Assembly: GCF_947172395.1 (NCBI RefSeq)
Contig: NC_069099.1
Coordinates: 14,203,740-14,267,739, forward strand
Source: Bicyclus anynana
Lineage: Eukaryota; Arthropoda; Insecta; Lepidoptera; Nymphalidae
Direction: 5' to 3'
DNA: 64,000 nucleotides
Shown: piece by piece, positions 34,343 to 46,200 of the stretch
Layout: each line of letters opens with the position of its first letter
Numbering within the stretch: position 1 is the first letter of the stretch
Notes under the pieces: model-generated
Seen by the model: the letters and a program-made list of their open reading frames with translations, nothing else
What the model was told of the DNA's origin: nothing
The model's database searches: none
Position numbers and translations under genes: made by a program

Positions 34343-36619
34343 ATGAAGTTGTTCGTATTCATTGCGGTTCTGGTAGCGGCTGCCGTGATAACTGACTGCA
34401 GTCACACGTTCCTGGGCACCAATGTACTGCGTCAGCAGGTCTTTCACCGCAACGTCAAGTACAACTCCTATACGTTCCAGAAGCGTGTTGAGTATCTGAA
34501 CTTCACCATACCTGCTAAATTTGGCTACTCAAGTTCCATTCAGGTAACTATTTTTTTTTTAATTTTTACAAGTTAGCCCTTCATTACCAATTGATGATGC
34601 AATCTAAGATGGACGGGTAACTTGTTAGGAGGATGAAAATCCACTCTCCTTTCGGTTTCTACACGACATAGTACCGGAACGCTAAATCGCTTGGCGCACG
34701 TCTTTGCCGGTAACGGCCTAATCCTCCAAAAATTTCTCTTTTATTATTTCGTAACTAGCTGATAGTCGCTGTTTTTTTCGCGTGTATTCGGGGAAAAATA
34801 GAAAAATGTCCTATTTTTGGGGTACGCATTAGTTAAGACTTGGTATCTAATTTAATACAGTTATAGTATTTTTGGAAAGTTTTCGACTTTTAAGCGTTTG
34901 CGACTTTTCTTAGAACTCTTTTGAATGGGTTCAACTCCTTCATAAATAATTTTCAAGTTTCATCGTAATCAACAAGTGACGCTTACAAAAGGAATTAGTT
35001 TTTGTCCTTTTTGTTGCATTTTTCACTGGTGATCTGCTCTTATTGGTCAAAGCGTGGTGTCATATAGTCTTCCGCGATAAATTAACTATCTAACACAAAA
35101 ATAATTTGAAAATTCCAACCAGTAGTTATTGAGATTAGCGTGTTCAAATAATCCCCGATTTCTGACGTCACTTTTTTTTTTTTTTGTTATTCTTTACAAG
35201 TTAGCCCTTGACTACAATCTCACCTGATAGTAAGTGATGATGCAGTCTAAGATGGAAGCGGGCTAACTTGTTAGGAGGAGGATGAAAATCCACACCTCTT
35301 TTCGGTTTCTACACGACATCGTACCGGAACGCTAAATTGCTTGGCGGTCTTTGCCGGTAGGGTGGTAACTAGCCACGGCCGAACCCTCCCACCAGTCAGA
35401 CCTGGACCAATTAAGAAAATCTCAATCGGCCCAGCCGGGGATCGGACCCAGGACCTCCGTCTTGTAAATCCACCGCGCATACCACTGCGCCACGGAGGTC
35501 GTCGATTTCACCCAGACGCGGGATTTTTAACTCACGATCCCGTACTGATACACTCAGGCCAAAACACCCATCCAGAACTGTCCTCTAAGCCAAGGTCCGA
35601 GTTTCAGAGGAGACGCCCTTAGAGTCTTTCTACCAATCTCTTCTGCTTCTGCCTTCGGGCACCACCAAGCGATGCTTCTGCGCTCAACACCAAATAAATG
35701 TATTCATCAGCTTTATAATATTACTAGCTGACGCCCGCGACTTCGTCTGCGTGGAATTAATTTTTAACAAATCCCGCGGGAACAATGGATTTTTCCGGGA
35801 TGAAAGTAGCCTATGTGTTAATCCAAGTTATTATTTACGAGTATCTTCGTTTTAAATTTCAGCCAAATCGTTTAAGTAGTTGCGGAGGTAAAAGAGTAAC
35901 AAAAAACCATACAATTTCGCGTTTATAATATTATTAGGTATATATCTACTAGCTGATACCTGCAACTTCGTCCGCGGATTTTGGGGCTTCACAATTTGTT
36001 TCCAAGTAATTATTACGTGAAAAGGGTAATAAATATTCATAAATATCAACCATCTGTAATTACACCAGCAACCTGTAATTACTTGACTCACTTGGCTGCA
36101 AAAATAAGCAGAGATACTTACACGGACAACTTTTTATTTTAATTCTTTGCAAGTTAACCCTTAACTACAATCTCACCTGATGGTAAGTGATGGTGGAATC
36201 TAAGATGGAAGCGGGTTAACTTGTTAGGAAGAGGATGAAATTTCACACCTCTTTCGGTTTTTACACGACATCGTACCGGAACGCTAAACCGCAGGCTGGC
36301 ACCAGACCTGAACCAATTAAGAAAATAACAATCAACACAACCGGGGATTGAACCGAGGACCTTGTTAATCCACCGCGCATACCACTGTGCCTTAGAGGCC
36401 GTCATTTTGGAGTTCTCTTAAAATATACTTGAATTTGGTATACACTAAGAAGTTTCTGCTAATCTCCTCAATTTCCAGGGTATCCTCGCCTATGACAGGT
36501 TGGATTCCTCTGCATCTGCCAACGTGACAGCTGGTGGCCTGGGCTTCAACTCCCTGTCCTTGCGTATGAAGAGTCAGCGCGGTCGTGGCCTCAGTTACGA
36601 TGTCTACATTTACGTTTAA
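34343..36619 (+). CDS. MBF2-family secreted peptide, copy C (2 exons, 113 aa)
   Basis: Exon 1 is 34343-34543 (67 codons), ending ATTCAG|GTAACT. Exon 2 is 36479-36619 (46 codons plus TAA) after TTTCCAG. Signal peptide MKLFVFIAVLVAAAVITDC, then SHTFLGTNVLRQQ. Exon 2 reads GILAYDRLDSSASANVTAGG and ends YIYV. The intron (1935 bp) has collected three SINE-B copies, all antisense to the gene. It is very close to copy D, including the 5' flank and 3' UTR, so the two came from a recent duplication. In this copy the aromatic after GLGFN is Ser (FNS rather than FNY). Confidence 0.92.
34548..34728 (-). repeat. SINE-B fragment in MBF2 copy C intron
   Basis: Starts 4 bp past the donor site with a poly-T and ACAAGTTAGCCC, and contains the ACGACATAGTACCGGAACG block; head missing. 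Confidence 0.7.
35165..35503 (-). repeat. SINE-B copy, near full length, in MBF2 copy C intron
   Basis: Poly-T, ACAAGTTAGCCCTTGACTAC, then all blocks to CACTGCGCCACGGAGG. Confidence 0.85.
35724..36000. repeat. Dispersed ACTAGCnGACGCC-type repeats, two tandem fragments
   Basis: ACTAGCTGACGCCCGCGACTTC at 35724 and ACTAGCTGATACCTGCAACTTC at 35949. Lie in MBF2 copy C intron. Confidence 0.65.
36130..36405 (-). repeat. SINE-B copy, internally deleted, in MBF2 copy C intron
   Basis: GCAAGTTAACCCTTAACTAC to ACTGTGCCTTAGAGGCCG; the GGTGGTAACTAGCC block is missing. Confidence 0.75.
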
Positions 36620-36625
36620 AAATTT

Positions 36626-36689
36626 GGCCTCACCAGACTCCCTTGTAAAACCCCTTTAACAAGGTTTGGTTAGTTTTTCTTGGTGAGCC
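36626..36689 (+). promoter_or_regulatory. 3'-UTR stem-loop of MBF2 copy C
   Basis: GGCCTCACCA and TGGTGAGCC pair, with CCCTTGT and ACAAGG inside. Begins 7 bp after the stop codon. Confidence 0.5.
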
Positions 36690-36861
36690 CAAAATTTTAA
36701 TGTATATAAAGATTGAATGTGGCAAACATGTGTTTTTTTTTAAATAACTGTTAATCCAGTAATTTTAAGCATTTTGAACCCCAATCTGGCACGGTATCGA
36801 TGGTACGGTACTTAGCCGGCGCGTTTATTTTATTCTACTAAAAAGCTTACAGCTGTTGTTA

Positions 36862-36907
36862 GTTAGGGATGATGACTAACTAGGCATTAGTTAGTCATCA
36901 TCCTAAA
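36862..36907. repeat. Minimal hairpin made of the GGGATGATGAC terminus
   Basis: Left arm TTAGGGATGATGACTAACT and right arm AGTTAGTCATCATCCTAA pair with one bulge, around a 7-9 nt loop. The arms match the ends of the 500-bp MITE at 37973. Confidence 0.7.
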
Positions 36908-37214
36908 CTTGACGTTTTTGTGATGGTCTAAGATCCGGCATTAGAAATATATAATAATAATAAAGCCTTTATTTCCAATAATATACAAGTAATTTCAAAA
37001 ACAGTATTCATCATAAATCTAATATTATTCTTTTAAACAAACATGTCAATTCTAAATAAAATTTTTATAGATGTTTTATGTCAGAAAAGTTCTTCGTCAT
37101 TGTTAGTAAGTATTTGTTTAGTCCAATTTAGTCAAAGAAAATTAGTTCTATAAATTTACGTCACTGCTTGCTGTCAATTAATTATTATTGGAACGCCCAT
37201 TTTTGGGCATAGGT

Positions 37215-37412
37215 CTCGGTCAGAGCATGCACCTCCAACTTTTTCAGTTATGTGCATTTTAAGAAATTAAATATCACGTGTCTCAATCGGTGAAGGAAAA
37301 ACATCGTGAGGAAACCTGTATACCAGAGATTTTTCATAATTCTCTGCGTGTGTGAAGTCTGCCAATCCGCATAGGGCCAGCGTGGTGGACTATTGGCCTA
37401 ACACCTACCTAC
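37215..37412 (+). repeat. SINE-A copy, both ends truncated
   Basis: Forward SINE-A body from GCATGCACCTCCAACTTTT to TGGACTATTGGCCTAAC. Confidence 0.7.
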
Positions 37413-37548
37413 CTTAACTAAGCAAAGATGGAAGTAGATAAAATACATTTTATGAAAAAAATAATCATTTAACACTCACCAGGCATAATTTTACTTATTT
37501 GAAATGTGTCAATGTGAATATTTTCTATAATTTATTTCTTATCTTAAA

Positions 37549-37750
37549 CTAGCTGATGCCGCGCGGTTTCACTCGCGTGGTTCTCGTTCCCGTAGGAATA
37601 CGGGGATAATATATAGCCTATAGCCTTCCTCGATAAATGGGTTATCGAATACTGAAATCATTTTTCAAATCGGACCAGTACTTCCTGAGATTAGCGCGTT
37701 CAATCAAACCAACAAACAAACAAACCCTTCAGCTTTATAATATTAGTATA
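37549..37750. repeat. Dispersed CTAGCTGATGCC-type repeat
   Basis: CTAGCTGATGCCGCGCGG, CCCGTAGGAATACGGGGATA and the end AGCTTTATAATATTAGTAT. Confidence 0.7.
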
Positions 37751-37763
37751 AATAACAGATAAT

Positions 37764-37937
37764 GCTAGCCATTGACGATCAATTAGTATACCCACGTTTC
37801 TTCAGCACCCACGGTTATAACTGTGATGGGCGCTGTGTGCATGACGGCCCGACTTGACGCATAGGTACATAAAACGTCTTCGTTGCGGGCATCGCTGCAG
37901 AAACGTGGGTAGGTATAGTTGATCATTAACGGCTAGC
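37764..37937. mobile_element. MITE, GCTAGCC family, copy 1
   Basis: GCTAGCCATTGACGATCAA at the left and TTGATCATTAACGGCTAGC at the right; ACCCACGTTTCT arms inside. Confidence 0.7.
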
Positions 37938-37972
37938 AGCGGCCCGCGGAGTGGGCGTGGCTCATGCCAATG

Positions 37973-38472
37973 GGGATGATGACTAGGTTTGAATATATTG
38001 ATTTTTATGATACATTCGGCTAAATAGGGTCAATGTTAACTAATTTATACATAAAAAGCAAAGATTGTCTGGATATTTGCAAAATAAATGAGATTATAAA
38101 ATTTCAAAAACTATTAAAAATATTTTATCGTAATTAGATGAAAATTCATACAGTTTTAGCTTCCTTACATTAAATGTGACATTTTTTAATATATGAACTA
38201 TGAGCATAAACGCACAAATAACAAAGATATTAGTAATTTTATTTGAACGCGCATACAAATCTAACGATCATTACATGCCTATGACGTCATTATTTCGAGC
38301 CATTTTGTATGGGGCGTTTTTCAGGGATCCGCGGCAGCGCCGCAAATCTGACTCTTTAAATCCCTGTAGCTCCGAAAGTAATGATCGCAGATATCCTGTT
38401 CCTTTTACAAAATTGCTTTGCTATTAGTATACTCTTAATTTATATATAATTTAAAAAACTGTCATCATCCCT
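37973..38472. mobile_element. MITE, GGGATGATGAC family, copy 2 (near full length)
   Basis: Starts GGGGATGATGACTA and ends CTGTCATCATCCCT, so the ends are inverted repeats. Internal sequence is shared with 9748-10201. No coding capacity. Confidence 0.75.
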
Positions 38473-38509
38473 ATTCCATGCATCTATAATATATTATTAA
38501 TCTATATCT

Positions 38510-39260
38510 ATACTAATATTATAAAGAGGTAAAGTTTGTAAGTTTGTAAGTTTGTAACAATTTTTTGAAATGGGGTAATCTTCGGAACTACTGGACCGAT
38601 TTTAAAAATTCTTTCACCAGTAGAATGCTACGTTATCGGGGAGTGCTATAGGCTATATTTTATATTTCTATCATATATAACTACTGAGATATCGCGGGTT
38701 TTCTCTTACAGGTCAGACTGAAAAACTTACTTATTCGCATGCGCTGCCTCAACCATTGCGTATAACTGAAATAAATGTATGGAGGCTTTTTGAACCTTTA
38801 AAAGTTCTACAAAAAGTCCGCGACACCATATATCTATCTTTTATAATTTAGCAGATATAGTACCTTTAGTACTTTAATAAATTATTTAAATTTTAAACTA
38901 AGGTTTACGTCATTATTTACACAACTAAACTTAAATCCTTATCAAAATAAATTATTTAATAATCACAAGGATATTATAGAGATAAGATTTGCCCTTTACA
39001 GTATGTTAATTAGTTATATAGTTTCGGAGATAATACAAAATTTCTGAAAGTCGCAGAAATGCCGCTATATGACGCCCCGCGGTTTCAATTACGTGGTTCC
39101 CGTTCCCGTATGAATATGAGGACCAAACATTGCCTATGACACTCGCATATAATGTAGCTTTCTATTGGTAAAAGAATTTTCCAAATCGGTCCAGTAGATC
39201 CAGAGATTACCCCCGACAACCACGTAAACTTTACATCTTTATAGTATTAGCATAGAAGTC
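38510..39260. repeat. Dispersed retroelement-derived repeats, two fragments
   Basis: 38510-38715 (ACTAATATTATAAAGAGG to GAGATATCGCGGG) and 39055-39255 (CGCGGTTTCAATTACGTGG to GTAGATCCAGAGATTACCCC). The 340 bp between them hold no feature I can name. Confidence 0.6.
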
Positions 39261-39324
39261 GCTTGGGAAATTATAGTCTTTTGGTCATTGCACCACGCAC
39301 AAAAGGCTGGACCAATTTTGCTGA

Positions 39325-39672
39325 GGGTAGGGATAGGATAGAGGTAGGGTAGGGGTAGGATAGAGGTAGGGTAGGGGTAATTTAGGGAAAGTGTAGGGTA
39401 GGGTAGGGTAGGGTACGAATAAGGTAGGGGTAGTGTAGGGTAGGGGCAAGGTAGAGGTAGGGGAAGGATATGGAACGTATAGGGTAGGGGAGGAGTAGGA
39501 TAGGGGTAGGGTAGGGTAGGGGTAGGGTACGGGTAGGGTAGGGTCAGGGTAGGGATAAGGTAGGGGTAGGGAAGGGTTAGGGTTAGCGGTAGGGTAGGAG
39601 TAAGGTAGGGGTAGGGTAGGGTAGGGTAGGGTTGGGTAGGTTTACGAGCAGGGTAAGGTAGAGGTAGAGAAG
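39325..39672. repeat. (GGGTAG)n low-complexity array
   Basis: Irregular GGGTAG/GGGGTAG/GAGGTAG words for about 350 bp. It lies inside a retroelement repeat: the right flank is GGACGAAGTCGCGGGCGTCC, and a related copy at 21558-21590 has a short ACCTCTACCCTACCCCTG stretch in the same place. Confidence 0.85.
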
Positions 39673-39714
39673 TTTACATCAATTTTTACGCGGACGAAGT
39701 CGCGGGCGTCCGCT

Positions 39715-39897
39715 AGTATAGTATAAAGCTGAAGAGTTTGTTTGATTGAGCGCTTAATCTCAGGAACTACTGGTCCGATTTAAAAAAATCTTTCAGTGTT
39801 AGATAGCCTATTTATCAAGAAAGGCTACAGGCTATATTATCCCTGTATTCCTACGGGAACAGGAACCACGCGAGTGAAAACGCGCGGCGTCAGCTAG
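39715..39897. repeat. Dispersed CTAGCTGACGCC-type repeat, reverse
   Basis: TATAAAGCTGAAGAGTTTG to CGCGCGGCGTCAGCTAG. Confidence 0.7.
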
Positions 39898-39920
39898 TCT
39901 GTTAATAATAGCATTACTAT

Positions 39921-39983
39921 GAAACGTGTTCGCTGCGGGCAGCGCTGCAGAAACTTGGGTATACTTGATCGTCAATGGCTAGC
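39921..39983. mobile_element. MITE, GCTAGCC family, right-half fragment
   Basis: GCGCTGCAGAAACTTGGGTA then CTTGATCGTCAATGGCTAGC, matching the right end of copy 1. Confidence 0.6.
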
Positions 39984-40864
39984 ATGAGGGTATATATTCC
40001 TTATGCTGGATCTCGTACTAAGAGCATGAGTCTGTTTATTTACGAGTATAATTACTAGGCTAAGGTTTCTTTGTTTGTCCCTTAAACGGCCTTTTCATGA
40101 TCAGAGATTTCTGCATCAAAATTATTTACATCCATCAACCAATAACCAGCAAAAGTAAGTTGATATTCACATTGGCGGGAAGGAAGGCGGAAGAGAGATG
40201 AGAAGATAGACGAAGGAGATACTAAACCGGGATTGCCATTGCACACAACGAGTCTAAAGACTCTTTTGTCTAAGTACGTATACTTAGTTCATACTTACTA
40301 GTACGTTTCGCCTTAATATAATACTTCCAAGTACATATATTAAAGTGTTGCGTACAATGACAAATCCGGCCAATATTGACCCTTGTGAATATCAACTTGC
40401 CGAGGTAACATAACTTCTGATTCCATATATAGATCAATGGTATAAAAACTTTGATAGCGTGATGCAGAACTTTTTACTGAAAAAGTGATTTTTACGGCAT
40501 TAACGCATTTATTTAATATCGAATAAGTTTACATTCCAATCTTAGAATATTTTAATTCTCATAAAATCCTACAATGTCATTGAAATACATATAATTTTAC
40601 AACGATGCACTGCATGAAGTTTTTAGCGCCATCTGTTATCGCATGTAAAAATAAAAAAAAAAAGTATCAATGTAATGTAGAACATAACATGTATAATATA
40701 ATGAAAATTTGTTTGCCTGATTTAAATAAGATAAAAATTATAACACATAAAATTAAAAAAAAAATGGTGGGTTTTGAACTACGGTTTGGTCGCTGAAGAC
40801 AGCAGGTCGTACAGCGTATTTGTATTACAAAATAAAATATATAACTACCCACCAAAATCGAATT

Positions 40865-40965
40865 ACTAAACTTCCTGCCTCTTTGATCCAGTTGGTTAGT
40901 CTCTGTGGCTATGGATCACGAGTTCTAGTCCTGGGCAGGTACTGAGATTTTATGTCTTTCTAGAA
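40865..40965 (+). repeat. tRNA-derived SINE head fragment
   Basis: GATCCAGTTGGTTAGTCTC (A box-like) and GAGTTCTAGTCCTGG (B box-like) spaced as in tRNA. Confidence 0.5.
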
Positions 40966-41908
40966 AGGAGATGTTCGAAATCGGGCCCACTTTTCAGAAC
41001 GATACCGGAATGTAAAATGTACTAAAAATCACATACTTTTTACTAGATTACTCAATTGGAATCTTAGCCAAAATAATATTCGTCAACAGGGAAAATAATC
41101 TGATTTTATTATTTTCAGACCGATCGTAGTGTGATCGACGATCGTGTATCTTCTTTAATCCGTATTTCGCCGATTGTCAGTTGTTTTTGCAAACGCGGGC
41201 TGTCAATGTCAAAGTCATTCAATGAATGAGATGTCATTGTCAAATATTCTATGGTATGATAGATCAAGTTAATGTCAAATCCTTAATAAAACCCTGTCAG
41301 TTATACACAGATAATAATACAATGAATTTTGTCTAAGGGATACGAATGCCCACCCACCCACAAGTAAGTAATTTAACTGAATAGGCAAATATAGATTTCT
41401 TTGAAAATTTACCTGAGTTCTTCTTAATTGTTTTAATTTACAAAGCCAGTATTTTTGCCACCATTCCACGTGGGCATGATTTGTATAGTTATTAGTATGA
41501 GTTAGCTTAAGTTCCTTATTGATTTCTTTCTCAATAAAAAAAAATACGACCAATTTTGAGCTGTATCATTTGTATAAATTTGGGCCCAAGTTTGTATGGA
41601 GACAGAGACAGAGACCTTTTAAAATAGAATATTCAGCTCAGATTTAGAAAGTTGGTGGTATTATCTTCGTGCCTCGCAGAGCACTAAAGCTTGGTCCCGT
41701 TTACTATCGAAACATCTGATGGTGGTTGTTAAATATTGAAAACATTATTATCACCATATGCCAGTTTGGCAGCGTGGTGGGTGTAAGCTCCATATCCTAT
41801 CCTATAAGGAGCGAGGCCTGCCTCTATAGTGGGCTGATGAAAATTAAATTAAAAGGTAACAGACCGACAAACATACATGCATTACTTTCGCTTTTATAAT
41901 ATGAATGT

Positions 41909-42165
41909 TGTTATTCTTATCATAAAATGTGTTTTTCGATTTGATTAATCTCGTTTTAAATAAATTATCGAAAACGCAATCATTTGTTAAAAAAAATTTC
42001 TCATTTTCAATATTATCGAAATTTTAATTAAAAATAATTTTAATTAAATATGATAGTTAATACATAATATACTGGCATGTACTTAACTATTTGGACAATA
42101 ATTGCCTCGATTAATTAGGGAGTTCCATTTTTAGTAATACAAAGCACAATTTAAAAACGATCTAG
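41909..42165. repeat. AT-rich block shared with 28010-28260
   Basis: Lies 1.1-1.3 kb upstream of MBF2 copy D. Same order of words as 28010-28260, with substitutions and small indels. Confidence 0.7.
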
Positions 42166-42219
42166 TCTATTAATATAGTTAATAAGAACCTTGTAGGTCA
42201 TTTCTAAATTAATCTATAC

Positions 42220-42412
42220 CATAATATTATAAAGCTGAAGAGTTTGTTTGTTTGTTTGAATGCGCTAATCTCAGGAAGTAATGGTCCGATTTGAAAAATT
42301 CTTTCAGCGCTAGATAGCCCATTTATCGAGAAAGGCCATAGGCTATATTTTATCCCGATATTCCTACGGGAACGGGAAACACGCAGGTGAAACCGCGAGG
42401 CGTCTACTAGTC
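42220..42412. repeat. Dispersed CTAGCTGACGCC-type repeat, reverse
   Basis: ATATTATAAAGCTGAAGAG to AACCGCGAGGCGTCTACTAG. Confidence 0.7.
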
Positions 42413-42507
42413 TGTTATAAATAACAGTTAATATTTAATTAACTACACGAATCTAACCCATGTCTTATTTATTTCAGTCATTTAATTAGTTTCACTACTT
42501 TGTAGTT

Positions 42508-42805
42508 TGAGAGCCGTGATAGCCCAGTGGATATGACCTCTGCCTTCGATTCCGGAGGGTGTGGGTACGAATCCGGCCCGGGGTATGCACCTCCAACTTT
42601 TCAGTTGTGTGCATTTTATGAAATTAAATATCACGTGTCTCAAACGGTGAAAGAAAACATCGTGAGGAAACCTGCACACCAGAGAATTTCTTAATTCTCT
42701 GCGTGTGCAGTCTGCCAATCCGCATTGGGCCAGCGTGGTGGATTAACCCCTCTCATTCTAAGAGGAGACTCGAGCTCAGCAGTGAGCCGAGTATGGCTTG
42801 ATGAT
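42508..42805 (+). repeat. SINE-A copy, near full length
   Basis: Head GAGCCGTGATAGCCCAGTGG, B box and full body to GAGCTCAGCAGTGAGCC. Confidence 0.8.
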
Positions 42806-43158
42806 GACGACGACTACTTTGTATATTTATTGAAAATAAATAATTGTTATTACCTACGGACGCCCGCGACTTCCTTCGCGTGGAATTCAGTTTTTCGCAA
42901 ATCTCGCAAAAACCATGGATTTTTCGGGATAAAAGGTAGCCTTTGTCGGATACTCCCGGGTATTATCTATCTTTGTTTTGTTCTTGACACATGTTTGCAC
43001 CTTTACCTCCAAAGGTACGATCTGTTTGCGAAATAAAAAAAACCTACGGAACCTATCCCCGTTTTGTTTTTACACACACATACGCGCACATCCCAACATA
43101 ATAAACACATTCATAAAATAATCTCATACGCTACGATGGTTTAACATAACTTGAAAGC

Positions 43159-43165
43159 TATATAA
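43159..43165 (+). promoter_or_regulatory. TATA box of MBF2 copy D
   Basis: TATATAA 77-83 bp before the ATG, followed by the same TTTCTCTAAAACCACAT block as copy C. Further upstream a CA-rich stretch (TACACACACATAC) and CTACGGAACC are shared with copy C. Confidence 0.65.
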
Positions 43166-43241
43166 CACGAATATATTTCTCTAAAACCACATAATTTTTT
43201 TATCCGTTTTCGCAAATAGACTTCTACCCTGCACGTCCATA

Positions 43242-46200
43242 ATGAAGTTGTACGTATTCATTGCGGTTCTGGTAGCTGCCGTCGTGATAACTGACTGCAG
43301 TCACACGTTCCTGGGCACCAATGTACTGCGTCAGCAGATCTTCCACCGCAACGTCAAGTACAGCTCCTATCTCTTCCAGAAGCGCGTTGAGTATCTGAAC
43401 TTTACTGTACCTAATAGATTTGGCTACTCAAGTTCCATTCAGGTAACTATTTTCTCTTATATTATTCCTATTTTAATTTTTTTTTAATCTTCACAAGTTA
43501 GCCTTTGACTGTGATTACAATATCACCTGATGGTAAGTGATTTATTTATTTTATTAGGAAAATCAACAGATAATACATTAAGTTCGTGCTTATAATTATG
43601 TACATTATTCGTCGTCGTCATTATCAACCCATATACGGCTCACTGCTGAGCTCGAGTCTCCTCTCAGAATAAGAGGGGTTAGGCCAATAGTCCATCACGC
43701 TGGCCCAATGCGGATTGGCAGACTTCACACACGCAGAGAATTAAGAAATTTTCTGGTGTGCCGGTTTCCTCACGATGTATTCCTTCACCGTTTGAGACAC
43801 GTGATATTTAATTTCTTAAAATGCACACAACTGAAAAGTTGGAGGTGCATGCCCCGGACCGGATTCGAACCCACACCCTCCGGAATCGGAGGCAGAGGTC
43901 ATATCCACTGGGCTATCACAGCTCTTGTTGTTTTTTTTTTGTTGTTTTAAAAATACAGAATATATTTTTAAAATGTTAAGCTACTTTATCTTTAGCTCAT
44001 TTTCGTGTGGCAGGTAATTATTTAATATTAAACAGTAACAACATGTTAGATTTTTAATTATTTAAATAATTATAAATACATAAGACAACATATAAAAACT
44101 CCTTCTTCCAGATAAATGTTTTAATCTGTACTGTTTATTAATGATTATGGTTTTATTCTGAGGTTGGTAGGGTATTGTGATAGATACTCTATGAAAAAGA
44201 GGGGAACATGCGATTTAAGTGGCGTGAAGTCAATTTAATTAATGTATTATCCATCTACCAAAGTAACGATTTGTTTAAGAATGAGTAATAAGTTATTTGA
44301 AATACAGTTTATACATTCCAGCTTGTGTTATTTTATTCCATTGCTTTTATCAGAAGTGAGAGTACCTACGAACACGATGTCATTACCTACATTAAAGTCG
44401 ATCTACAGAAAGAAAATGTAACGGCATTTAAATGAAGTGTGAATTTGGGAAACAGTGGTTTACATTACGAGAAATGCGATAAAAATCATACGTGTGTACA
44501 ACCATTAAGTATGTATACCACTGACGGCTATGGGACCACGCCGCACTGGTCCCGGTAAAAGTATTTATGCGATGTCGGTTGTCGATGCTTACAATATCTA
44601 ACAAGAATGAAGAAACGTAAACGTAACACACTTATACCATGTTGACGATAATTATGAGCAAAACAGTCAAACAGTCCAACAGCACTCATAAGAGGATATT
44701 ATTTGAAAAACTGCGAGAGAACAGAGAAGAACGTGTAAATTAATAACAAAATACAAAGATGCATGTGTGGTGTTAGCTGCAGAGTTATATGAGATGGAAT
44801 CCTGTTGGTTTGACGGATGAGAAATACCAATGATGTCTAAATATATTAAACTAGGTGTCTGGTGAGTTTTATTATTTTGATTAAACAGCCTCATAAATTA
44901 TTCAGTTGTGACTAATATGAAATAAAATTACAAAGAATAAATAATCACTAGGTGAAACTAAGTATGGTTGATAGGTTGTCAGTTTGTCTGGCTTATTGTC
45001 AAAACATTTTTGTTAGATGACTATATCTAGGAAACCAAAATCATTTAAGTGAAAAGTACACACACACACACACACATACACACTGCTCAAGAAATTAACG
45101 TATGAAGACAGACCACTCTAGGGTTGTTAGGATGTAGGACACTGGCATAATGTAATATTGAGAAATCTTAATTATAGAACTACATTACATCCGTTGCTGA
45201 CATGGGACTAAAATGAATTAACTAAAATATTGTTTTTTTTTGTGCCTGTAACTTCAAACTATACATTTGTTATATGTGAGTTTTTATGACTGAATAACAT
45301 AAAAATTAAAAATATATGAAGTTTTATGTAATGGTTCAAGTATTATTTTAGGCCTTGATGTAGGTACCTGATAACAAGTTTTGAGACAGCTATTACAATA
45401 TTTTCAGATAGGATTTGCTTAGATATATCATTATGTAGATTACTGTATGTACTTAATATAAATTTTTTTAAATCTTTTAAGAAATTGGATTGATAGATTT
45501 CTTGAAAAATAAATTTGTAGTTATGTTTGAAAACCTATTTAACTATTCAAGCGTTGACAACATGCCTTCAGCCTATTTAGTATAGAACAGTTATTAACAA
45601 TCTGCAGCAACACAGTAAATGATTCTTATCCATGAATATTATTATATTCGGCTTATCTACAAGAGTACTAAGAGATATTATGATATTCATCTTAATGAAA
45701 TCTTATAATTAATTAAATTGGAGATTTTTTTTAGGGTGATATTAAAAAGTTACTTGTGTGACAATTGAGTAATAAATAATTAATTATAATAATATCATTG
45801 ATCACAAATTGTCTTAGAGCCCAGTCTGTATGGACTTCAAGTAAAGAGACACAGATTGCCATAAATAGGTTGTAAAATATTTGTCTAAGACATATTTTGA
45901 CAGTTTTGTGGGTGGGTGTCGTTGGGCTCTCTTTTCATTAATGGTCATGTGCAGATGTATAGATTCTACATACAAGTAAATTAACCATACTATTGCTGTT
46001 GTTTTAGATTCAATCAATCAGTTTATTATTTGCAGATACACCAGTGTATTTAATCCATGTCTCATTTGTTTATTTCTAGCATTTTATTAGATTGCAATAT
46101 TTTGTATAATTATGAAAATTAGTAATTATTATGGGGTTGTGGTTAGAATTATATATTCGGATGGTTACAATGATATGTGCATAAGGTTTTAACTAGGGTA

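Noticed and set aside
39325..39672. Telomere-like array
   Set aside because: Insect telomere repeats are TTAGG; this is irregular GGGTAG inside a retroelement, flanked by normal sequence.
41275..41553. 92-codon minus-strand frame upstream of MBF2 copy D
   Set aside because: No signal peptide, no family match, and no conserved context in the cluster.
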